DNA from: Ianthella basta | Lineage: Eukaryota; Porifera; Demospongiae; Verongiida; Ianthellidae | DNA length: 64,000 nucleotides | Assembly (NCBI GenBank): GCA_964019415.1 | Contig: OZ025876.1 | Coordinates: 1,431,802 to 1,495,801, forward strand | Direction: 5' to 3' | Shown: positions 1 through 14,494 of the stretch, one piece after another | Layout of the letters: each line of letters opens with the position of its first letter | Numbering within the stretch: the stretch's first letter is position 1 | Made by a program: the position numbers and the translations under genes | The notes under the pieces: generated by a model | Told to the model about the DNA's origin: nothing | Seen by the model: only the letters and a program-made list of their open reading frames with translations | Database searches by the model: none

Positions 1-240
1 GGCCACAACCAAAACTGCTGACTGTGCATTATTTTGAATTCGGTTCCCTGTAATCTCATTGGTCAGCGTGCTGCCAAAAGGCATGCAGTATTCTCATTGG
101 TCAGCCCTGAAGCTTGTTGTGACGTCACGGAGGCGTCTACTGAATGCAATGGTGTCGTAGCTTGTTCCCAGAAGGAGCAGTGACGTAATGCAGGCGCTTA
201 TCGAATGCAAATGGTGTCATCTCCAGAGAGGTCTGGCCTC
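1..240. promoter_or_regulatory. CCAAT/CRE-rich promoter-like segment with internal duplication
   Basis: Two copies of CTCATTGGTCAGC (an inverted CCAAT box in context) occur near 54 and 93, and a full CRE octamer TGACGTCA lies at 120-127. A roughly 65-base stretch around 119-180 is partly repeated at 180-225, with GTGACGT followed by GAATGCAATGGTGTC-like sequence in each copy. Paired CCAAT boxes with a CRE are typical of animal polymerase II promoters. Which gene it would drive is not visible; that gene may lie outside the window to the left. Confidence 0.45.
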
Positions 241-293
241 AATATTGCTGCGGAAGGTTCGTTCCTGCTGCGCACTCACCATACTACATAAGA

Positions 294-410
294 CATATAG
301 TACAGTAGGTCGGTCTATAGCCTCTATATAGGACCTCGGTGCTCATATTTACCTCGGCGCTTCGCACCTTGGTCCTATATATCGGCTATGTACCTCCCTA
401 CCGTACTATG
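294..410. repeat. Foldback (imperfect palindrome) repeat
   Basis: Two arms of about 45 bases are reverse complements with scattered mismatches: left arm 294-341, right arm 365-410. The loop contains the word GGCGCTTCGC. The structure is that of a MITE-like foldback or a transcribed hairpin. A foldback at 54358-54480 has different arms but the same loop word. Confidence 0.6.
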
Positions 411-696
411 TTATACATATATAGCAAGGAAAACATGGTCAATTTGCAAAGCAAAAGTGTGCCAATGCTTCAAGAGGTTCTGTGCTCTTTCGTAAATGGT
501 AATGTGACAAGTAACACCAGTCTACTTAGATATAATCATTGTATTGGTAGTATTAAATTATAACCCGTAGATACAATATAAGTGATCCAGCATCCATGAG
601 AGTAAGCACTGCAAAAATAATGACAATCCATAATCCACAAATTAAACCCCATACAGTTCCACACAACAATACTGAACTGGTATTGCATCTCCTTAC

Positions 697-850
697 CTTG
701 AATAGGTCCAGGGTTGGCCTCCACATCACCAGCCAGGAGTAAAAGTGCTTGCAGGAAGAAATAGGGATGAAGGGACACAACTGGAGCCAACATCCTGACA
801 AAGAGGGCCAAATGCCTTGTGAATGCAAGGCATGAACTGGAGTCCTTGAA
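697..850 (-). other. Exon encoding a 2A ribosome-skipping motif after a hydrophobic leader
   Basis: On the minus strand a polypyrimidine acceptor (ending CCCCACAG) precedes an open block that ends at the donor GTAAGG (691-696). It encodes LLLLAGDVEANPGP, with the core DVEANPGP at 704-727. This matches the 2A consensus, D(V/I)ExNPGP preceded by G and a leucine-rich stretch, at every conserved position. An in-frame ATG lies 30 codons before the final proline, so a product starting there would be a hydrophobic leader (FFLQALLLLAG) ending in 2A. In known 2A peptides the ribosome skips the last Gly-Pro bond and releases the upstream part. Read through the donor, the frame continues with FSIVVWNCMGF, which resembles motif I of APE-type endonucleases. 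A non-LTR retrotransposon origin is therefore possible, though nothing further downstream supports it. Confidence 0.6.
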
Positions 851-3020
851 CTGTGGGGAGAGCAAGGGAAATACCCTTTGAGACACTGACACATGGTAGA
901 GAGGAAGTCAAACGTGATAGAGGAATGTGTTACACATGACACTGTGACAGCTGCAGGGTATGCAGAGCAGTGTGATGGAGCTCACTTACCCTAATGCGGG
1001 TCACACAGGACCTTGGGATGGTAAACAACCTCACTAAATGACCACGTACTCTCCTTGCACACTTTAATCCTCTCCGTAGCTTCAGTGATGGAAATTTCAC
1101 CAGCAGACTGCAAAGCTGCTTGGACACTGCTCGGCACTTGTACCTGCAAAATGAATAGCATCAGGTTAGTATTAACTATTCATTACAACTATAACAATGG
1201 TACACGAAATATATAAATGTGTATAAAAGTGCTTTTCAACAGAACTCACCTCATCCCACCTGAAGTACAGACAATGGTTAGAGTTGATAGACAGCATGCA
1301 AAAGCGCACAGGACGTCACATGTCTTCTGGTGTGGGCAGCATCTGTGACCTACATTTGACAGGAAGTGTTGTCAGCAGCTAATGGAATTAGCTTGTACTG
1401 GCAACGTACTAATAGTACTTGTTCCTATAGCAACACCTCACCTGATGATAAGGTTGCCTTCCGACCTCTCTGCCTCTTCATTGAGTGAGAGAGTCCTTCA
1501 TGTAAAATTAACGCCAGGTGGAGGAATAGGTCAAAGGTAACCAACGTGGCTTGACAGATGATGAACTCAAGCACTTCAGCCATCTTCTCAATCATGTCAT
1601 TAAAGGTTGGGTTGTAGCTTGTCACAGGAAGACAAAGATGGGTTTGTCCACTGGGCCCTTTATGAGTCACAGGAACCTTTATAGCAAGGAGGACAACACA
1701 ACTCCTGACAGTTGGGAAGGTAACCATGTGCCTGGCCTGATGGTGTGTGCATGGCTACAGCAGTAACTTGTACAAGCTGTGTAGGCTAATCTAAGGGAAC
1801 TGGGTTCACACATGTACATGTAGGTATGGCAGTGGATTCATATAACAGAGCCATTAACACAACCAACACAGCCGTGCAATGTAACATCATACCCATGTGG
1901 AGAAGGAGGCAGTACATGCAGTCAGTAACCCTTACTGTGTGAGGGCTCCACATTGACAAGTGGAGAAGAGTATCTTGTAGTCGGAACTCAAAGGAACTGG
2001 TTTTGAGGTGGTCACCACACTCCGCATCCACTGCCGGCCATGGGCAGCCCAAACGGCACAATCCTGGGTTGTGTGACGTCCTCCCTCCGAACAAAGAACT
2101 CAGGCAATTGTCAATCACTTCAGTACGAGGCCACCTAACACAGAGTAGACCACTACCCAGGTGAGGATTGGGCCAGTTGGGGTCTAAGTACAGAATGGAA
2201 TAGCAACAAATCAATGAACATGGAGTCTGGGTAGAGGTATAACAAAGATGACTAAGTGTGATGTGGGCACACTCCACAACAAAGGAGCAGCTCAACAGGT
2301 GCTTGGCAGTTACATGTACTATGAATCACCAATGTTAGTTGGTACACAGTGTGACACAATTTACACAGAACACATGTCATGATCAACACACCAACCTGAC
2401 ACTGGTGTCTTTAAAGGTGAAAGAGTGATGAGCTGTGCTGAGATGCACACAGCCGTCCACAGGAATAGACACAGGAAGAACACACTCATCAATGTTAGAA
2501 CAACGAATACGACATGTCCTGGAACATTTCCTGATCTGGCAGGACCAAATATGGTTGGTCGATAGGTTGGGCGCAAACCATGAGTAGGAGCTCTGTAGTA
2601 ATTGTGGGAGTGCCTCATGTTCTACCATGGGACAGAATGAGGGAACTGGTTGAGCAGTGCTTGCATGCTTGTACAACTAGAGGATAAATGGTCAGCATGA
2701 ATGATCCACCAGTAAAGTATGCAGTACAGAAATGAGATGAGCAGCACTCTCAGATGAAGGATGAGGTGTACAGGGACACAAACACACGACACAACATTAC
2801 ACATGAACAGGCGCCATCCTCTCAAGTTTGATGGGGAATCAGTTTAGCTAGCCAGGTTGGTGTGCCAACTAATTTGACTAACAACACTGAATATGCTCTG
2901 AGAGCTGATAAGGGATGTAGCTAGCTACGCGATTCGCGGAAAGACTCATTCTAGCACACTTAAGTACCCCAACTGTCACTAGATTTAAGTAGGACACAAA
3001 ATTGATAAGTCGAAACTCAC
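697..3020 (-). CDS. Unidentified minus-strand multi-exon gene (candidate)
   Basis: Several minus-strand blocks carry splice signals at both ends: about 2393-2665, 1960-2140, 1442-1707, 1250-1349, 990-1143 and 697-850. A likely non-coding 5' exon ends in a strong donor near 3018, with a CpG-bearing promoter-like stretch just upstream at 3050-3300. The blocks at 2393-2665 and 1442-1707 have long open frames; the former has a cysteine-rich piece with spaced Cys residues. Exons 990-1143 and 697-850 join in frame. The exon at 1250-1349 does not join on in an open frame, so the model is incomplete or the gene is decayed. I do not recognise a family. It could also be a non-coding transcript or a degenerate transposon host. 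The 2A motif in the last block is described separately. Confidence 0.25.
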
Positions 3021-3330
3021 CGAGCTCTTTGTTCAAAGTGTGCGTTGATCGAAAGAGTAGGATCTAGTCACGATATTGATGGTCCTCTTGCTAGGTAGCC
3101 ATTTTACTGAGTGGGATGCGGCTTGGGAAATCCCGTCAGAAATCCCTCATTTACACTCTCTTCCGTGGCGCCATGTTTAGAACACGTGCATTAGTTAAGG
3201 TAGTGTTCCGTGGGTCGCTTTAGAGAGGTCATGTGTTAAGAGTGGACTTCGGAGTAGGATGAGTGCGTGTCTGTTTGAGGAGTCACCGTCCGTCACAGCA
3301 GAGAATAGTACGGGACTGCGTCACATCTCA
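3020..3330. promoter_or_regulatory. Putative divergent promoter region
   Basis: This stretch is richer in CpG than its surroundings and separates minus-strand candidate exons from the plus-strand AKT-like locus. It contains gccatt/gcgccatg-type start-region words on the minus strand and a splice donor at the minus-strand edge. No TATA box stands out. The assignment rests only on position and composition. Confidence 0.3.
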
Positions 3331-4179
3331 ACTAGTGACCAACTGATGAGGTGAGGGCACTGGGGGAGCTGGGCAGAGGGGAACTGTGTGGTAGTGATGG
3401 AGTCTTGAGTTGACTCCTTTGTCAGTGGGCGTTGGCTGACTTAGTTCAGTGAAGGTGCAGACTGCTGAGACGCAGTTCTGTTCACACCACATCCTCATCT
3501 CCCCCCCTCCTTCCTCCCTGACCTGTCCCATCCTCGTAGCTACTGCTGTCCTCTCGACAGTTGTTGAGTCCACTGACTGAGGAGGACTGTGTGTGTGGTG
3601 GTGCGTGTGTGCAGTGAGAGTCCTTCAAACAACCTAGTAGCTGTTAGCACCACCCACTGTTCTTGTCAGTGGCTAGTGGTCTTGAATAGCTAGATGGGTT
3701 AGGTCATTGGATGTCTCTGTGTGTGGGGGGAGGGCGATTTCTACCTAATTCCTCCCCTAGTGTTCGCATTCCATCCTTTCTGCTCCCCGGGTGTTGTTAT
3801 TGCATCCCCACTGCTCTGTGTGACTGGATGGTCTGTTGTTTGTACCAACACCCTCCCCTTGTGCTGTGATCATGAACACAGACTGTCCTTAGTGATGTCA
3901 TGCTATTGACCACATGACCTTATCCATCACTTGCTGTCAGTGTAGACAGCCCCCCTCATTTCACGCATGTACAGCCTCTCCCTCTCCTTCCCTCCTTGCA
4001 GTGCATTAATGACAACACAGACCTCCTTAAAGACTCGTTCACAGTCAAGAGCTCATCCATGACACGTGAAGCTTCACCTCTTAAAACACTCAGAGGATGC
4101 CACCTCGGTGAGAATACTGGGAAACCTCTCTACTGTTGTAATGGGCATACAACTCTGTTGATATTTCATGTTCATTGTT

Positions 4180-4975
4180 GCCCATTCCCTACTGCCCCTC
4201 CCATCCTCTGCTGCCCCTCCCATCTCTTACTGCCCCTCCCATCCCTTACTACCCCTCCCATCCCCTACTACCCCTCCCATCCCCTGCTGCCCCTCCCATC
4301 TCCTACTGCCCCTCCCATCCCCTACTACCCCTCCCATCCCCTACTACCCCTCCCATCCCCTCATGCCCCTCCCATCCCCTACTACCCCTCCCATCCCCTG
4401 CTGCCCCTCCCATCTCCTACTGCCCCTCCCATCCCCTACTACCCCTCCCATCCCCTACTACCCCTCCCATCCTCCACTGCTCCTCCCATCCCCTCATGCC
4501 CCTCCCATCCCCTACTGCCCCTCCCATCTCTTACTGCCCCTCCCATCCCCTACTACCTCTCCCATCTCTTACTGCCCCTCCCATCCCCTACTGCCCCTCC
4601 CATCTTCTGCCCCTCCCATCTTCTACTGTCACTCCCATCCCCTACTGCCCCTCCCATCCCCTACTGCCCCTCCCATCTCCTACTGCCCCTCCCATCTCCT
4701 ACTGCCCCTCCCATCTCCTACTGCCCCTCCCATCTCCTACTGCCCCTCCCATCTCCTACTGCCCCTCCCATCCCCTACTGCCCCTCCCATCTCCTACTGC
4801 CCCTCCCATCCCCTACTGCCCCTCCCATTCCCTACTGCCCCTCCCATCTCCTACTGCCCCTCCCATCTCCTACTGCCCCTCCCATCCCCTACTGCCCCTC
4901 CCATCTCCTACTGCCCCTCCCATCTCCTACTGCCCCTCCCATCTCCTACTGCCCCTCCCATGCTGTTTCTCCTCT
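4180..4975. repeat. 19-base minisatellite, about 42 copies
   Basis: A near-perfect tandem array of a 19-base unit (TACTGCCCCTCCCATCTCC and variants with CCATCCCC) fills about 800 bases. It lies in the intron between a non-coding exon (4000-4107) and the first AKT coding exon. Because 19 is not a multiple of 3 and the unit lacks stop words in any frame, all three plus-strand frames are open across it, giving long artefactual proline-rich reading frames. Confidence 0.95.
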
Positions 4976-5204
4976 AGTTGCCCTTCCCATCTACCCTTCT
5001 CTATCTCATCCATCACTGCTGTCACTTACCTTGCCTAATAATTATTCATTCTCCATGTATGTATGTATGTCTGTGTGTGTGTTTGTGTGAGTGTCTATGT
5101 CCACCCTGTTCACTGATTCTCTTCCCTACACCACAATGGTCCCACTTCCCTCCCACTGACCTGTTTGGTGTGTGGTATCACCCACACATTGTGAAATAGA
5201 ACTG

Positions 5205-5205
<1 letters not shown>

Positions 5206-5281
<76 letters not shown>
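5206..5281. repeat. (GT)n microsatellite
   Basis: Uninterrupted GT dinucleotides in the intron before the first AKT-like coding exon. A matching CA-rich tract lies at 5482-5590 in the next intron. Confidence 0.95.
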
Positions 5282-5284
<3 letters not shown>

Positions 5285-5530
5285 ATGTATATGAACATGT
5301 ACAGCGTTTCACACCACTTATTCATTTGTCGTTAATTAATTTCCAATTTAGAATTGCTGTTTTACTGCTAGATGTGTTTGCACTGATGTTGGTGTGCAGT
5401 AATGGCTTCCTCAACTGGTGACATTTACGTGGTCAAAGAAGGATGGCTTCAGAAGAGAGGTAAGTGTTTAGGAATGACATGCACACACACACAGCACACA
5501 CACACACACACTTGCACACACACATACACA

Positions 5531-5575
<45 letters not shown>

Positions 5576-6002
5576 CACACGCACACAAGCACACAACACA
5601 CATTCCATATTTGGAGTGCCACTAGTCCTTTTGTGCATAAAGTGAACTCTCCAAGAGACATTGTTGGTGCTTGTTGAGGCAGTCAGTTGTGTGCCATATT
5701 TGGAGGCACCTGCTTTGGTAACATAGATGTATGTGATGTGTGTGTACAATTGACTGTAGTTTGTACCCCTACTGTGTATTCACTTCTGTTTGTGCGTTGT
5801 GTGTTTGTCAACAGGTGAGTTTATCAAGAACTGGCGGCCAAGGTTTTTGTAATCCGCAGTGATGGGACCTTCACTGGATACAAGCAGGGTCCCATTGGAG
5901 GAGTCTATTTGGAGCCACTCAACTACTTCAAGATTGAAGGTGGGTGAGTGTAGGCATGTGTGGGTTGGTGTGAGTTGAAATGTGTGTGTGGTGTATATTA
6001 AG

Positions 6003-6194
6003 GATGCAAATTTCAGTGGATACTAATTTTAGTGGATTTAGCGAGAGGCGAAAAGCACTTAAACTTGTACCTGCTATTTTTGTACAGGTAAATAAATTGT
6101 ACACATGAAAAGCTTAAAATTCACAAATATTAGTACCCACTAAATCCAGAACAGTTTAAATTGCTAAATTTTGTTGCCACAAAAATTTGTGGCC
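6003..6194. mobile_element. MITE-like inverted repeat in the AKT intron
   Basis: The left side carries CAGTGGATACTAATTTTAG and TTTAGTGGATTTAG. The right side carries the inverse (ATTAGTACCCACTAAATCC), and both outer ends carry TTAAGG/CCTTAA words followed by AAATTT. There is no coding capacity. The element occupies the very intron where AKT exons are missing. The family is not identified. Confidence 0.5.
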
Positions 6195-6929
6195 TTAAGG
6201 TATGCATTACAGCTACTTGTGACTGCCCAATGTTAAGTATTGCATGTCTACATCAGTGTTAATATCAGAACATGCTGGTCTTACTGTATGTATACTTTGT
6301 ATGTATGTACAGTACATGGGACATTTATAATACATTCTATGGCAGTGTAACTGTTTCTGTATTGCATGTACTGCATGTATCAATGTTATTCCAAGTGACA
6401 ACAGGAGACAGGGAGTATGTTTGCAATGAAGATCTTGAAGAGGGACTTCATTCAGGAGAGGGATGAGGTGGAACACACCATGACCGAGAGGAAGGTGATG
6501 AGGACAATGAGACGTCCTTTCTTAACAGTGAGCGAAACTGTGTGTGCATGTGTGTGTGTGTGTGCGTGCGTGCACGTGTGTGTGTGTGTGTGCATGCACA
6601 CTTGTGAATGTGTGTATCTCCTACTGTGTGTGGTGAGTTGATTACTGATTTCAAATTGGTTTAAATTTCTTGTTCTTCAGAGCTGCTGTTGACTTCCTCC
6701 ACAATGATGAACGTACCAAGTGTATTGAATATATTAACAAGACATGAGGAGCTTATATATTTTTTGCATGGTGCACTTGGCCAGTGAAGACTATATATTA
6801 TTGATTGTGAACTTTGTGTTTTTACATACCTGTTGCTGCATCCCGCTCCAACTTGTGCCGAGCTACTAGCACCAACACTGTACTTGCATTCATAGTGGTC
6901 CCCCACTACATGCCAATCGATGCTGGTGC

Positions 6930-7230
6930 CCGGTCCCCCCCCACCTTTAGCAACTTGCACTGGTGGTGTTTTTTCTTTCATCAACTAGCACAAACACTCT
7001 ACTTGCACTCAGGGTGGTTACCCTCTGCAACTTGCACTAGTGGCCTTGTTCATAGAAACATCGGTGCATATACTGCATGCGCAGATTGCAACTTGCACAG
7101 TGTGGTGGTGGTGGTGGTGGTATATATAGTGCAAATACTCTACCTGCACTCAGGGTGGTTACCCTTGGCAACTTGCACTGGTGGTCTTGTTCCTAGTATA
7201 GCACTTGCACATATACTGCATGCACAGATG
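6930..7230. repeat. Two to three imperfect copies of a ~130-base unit
   Basis: The phrases CACTCAGGGTGGTTACCCT, GCAACTTGCACTNGTGG and CATATACTGCATGC recur in the same order, at about 6940-7075 and 7090-7225. No gene signals were seen in 6750-8370 apart from these copies and a CpG-rich patch at 7740-8030. Confidence 0.6.
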
Positions 7231-7739
7231 GTGCATGGTGGTGATAGTGGTGTCATGGAAGTGGTGCCATGGGATGGTAGCATGTGATAGTTGTATATAA
7301 TATATTTGGGCACGTGACATTATAGGTATGATGATGTTGGCTGTGCATGTATTTGTATGTGGCAGTCAGTGCTGGCAGTTGTGCGCTTGCACGCTAGCTT
7401 GCCTTTGGCAGGATTGTGTACAAATACCCTATCATAATTTGTCTCACCATAATAATGTGAATGTGGAAGTCAGTGGTGGTGATGGAGCACTTGTAGGAAA
7501 TCTTGCCTTCAGTTGTGGGTGTGCCAGTGGGTTAGTAAAGAAATGCAAGGTGTTCACAGACTGGAACTGTGTGTGTTGTCAATACTAGTCTTATAACTAT
7601 ATATGCATGTGAAAAGCAACCATAGCTAAAGTCTATGGTGCAATACACACTACAGAAAGCTGCAGTGTACTGGCACATACACAATGAGCTGAAAGTTGAT
7701 TTCTTTCACTGAATCAGGCAAGCACAGCACAGCGTTAAC

Positions 7740-8030
7740 CCAGAAGAGCCTTCATCCAGTCGAGCGCATTGACTCGCGCAGGCCAACTTGTGCGCGAGCG
7801 CTCTCCTGCTTACCGTATACGCGTCCGGGTGGAAACGTCCCACGTTTGACTAATGTTTGAAGAGCACGTATACGCCGATGGCACTACGGCAGCGTTTCTC
7901 GAAACACTTCCTCAAGGCTCTGCCTCCACAAAGGCCGTGTGTCTTCCCAGTACCCGTTGATTCGCTGTCTTCGCGCAGTAGGCACTCTAGTCTCGCAGCC
8001 TTCCAATTGAACAGCAGAGTCTTTAATTAC
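7740..8030. other. CpG-rich patch, no gene assigned
   Basis: Words such as GCGCGAGCG, TATACGCGTCCGG and TTCGCGCAG make this stretch stand out from its AT-rich surroundings. It has no open frame of note and no splice signals that join to a neighbour. It could be an orphan promoter or the edge of a repeat. Confidence 0.25.
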
Positions 8031-8372
8031 TAATCCCTGCTGAGTGCACAGCCTCATTGACCAACTGCACTTGCCTACAAATTTTGTGAGTATTTGCTGG
8101 GTTTTTATATTAAATTATTATAACACCCACTATCAGTATAATTAAATGTGCCATGCTTGTATTTTGCAACTTGCACTGTATATATATACAGACGCGAGAT
8201 GACTCGGCGCCGAGATTACTTGCCTCGCCTTTTGGCTCGGCAACTACATCATCATTGCAGGTAGATACTTACATGTATACTATAGTACAGCGCGTACCTT
8301 GAGCAACGTGCATACTAAATTTAGAAGTGACCTTCCAGAGTACAATATTAATATTCTCTCATAAATCATGAA

Positions 8373-13941
<5,569 letters not shown>

Positions 13942-14494
13942 CACAGGGCAGCTCCCCTCTTCCAAAGTGACTGCACTTGGGGTATCGGAAGAACACGCGT
14001 GTGAATTTTGCGTTTATTCTCGTCCATAGTCGTAGCCAATGAATAATGTTATTGTCATAACGACACAAACAGGTAAACTGTGTGGGCGTGGTTAATGGGC
14101 GTTCATGCTCCTAGATATTGGCGCCATCTGGTACTCCAGTGAGGATTGTTCACAAGATATCATTCCAACTGAGAAGAAAGGTAAGACATTGCCTCATCGC
14201 CTTGACTCAGAACGCTTTAATGCTTCCCCTCCATCCTCCTGCGGCGAAATATCCCGTGTTCCTGCACTGTAGCAAGCAGTTCGCTTTCCACCACGTGGGT
14301 CCTTTATCCGACGCTTTTATGCTAGAATTGTACGTTTCGCTTACCAGATGCCTGAAGTTGGCCCCTCAGTGTTAGACTCTTAGTACAGTTAAGAGCACTA
14401 CTGATTAGAAAAGATGATTTGCGTCCATCTCCACTCTAATGCTTCCTTCCCCACTCTGTATGCTGCAGGTATACACACCGAGTGAAGAAGCAGA
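13942..14494. promoter_or_regulatory. Divergent promoter between DDX31 and the EGF-like secreted gene
   Basis: DDX31 starts leftward at 13941. The plus-strand gene has a 5'UTR exon ending at the donor GTAAGA near 14181, and its ATG is at 14495. Between 14040 and 14130 there are GTGGGCGTGG (GC/KLF-like box) and ATTGGCGCC words, but no TATA box. Both genes plausibly share this core. Confidence 0.45.

Larger units (their letters stand above)
4000..6740 (+). pseudogene. Broken AKT/RAC protein kinase locus (PH and kinase fragments)
   Basis: A probable 5'UTR exon lies at 4000-4107 (acceptor CTTGCAG, donor GTGAGA). Exon 5402-5460 starts ATG and encodes MASSTGDIYVVKEGWLQKRG, the start of an AKT PH domain. 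Exon 5815-5939 continues it (EFIKNWRPRF, then SDGTFTGYKQG after a frame change). The run TTTTT at about 5844 is one T short, so as written the frame hits TAA. Exon 6402-6529 encodes ETGSMFAMKILKRDFIQERD and on to MRRPFLT, the AKT kinase N-lobe with the beta3 lysine (AMKILK) and alphaC glutamate (TMTERKV). The second half of the PH domain, the hinge and the glycine loop are not found between 5940 and 6400, and nothing after the alphaC region follows. Direct splicing of 5939 to 6402 is out of frame. A last exon near 6681-6747 (AAVDFLHNDERTKCIEYINK, T, stop) is not AKT-like. Pseudogene, partial duplicate or assembly loss are all possible. Confidence 0.7.

Noticed and set aside
4168-5090. Three long overlapping proline/leucine-rich reading frames
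   Set aside because: All come from a stop-free 19-base tandem repeat; no splice or start signals fit.
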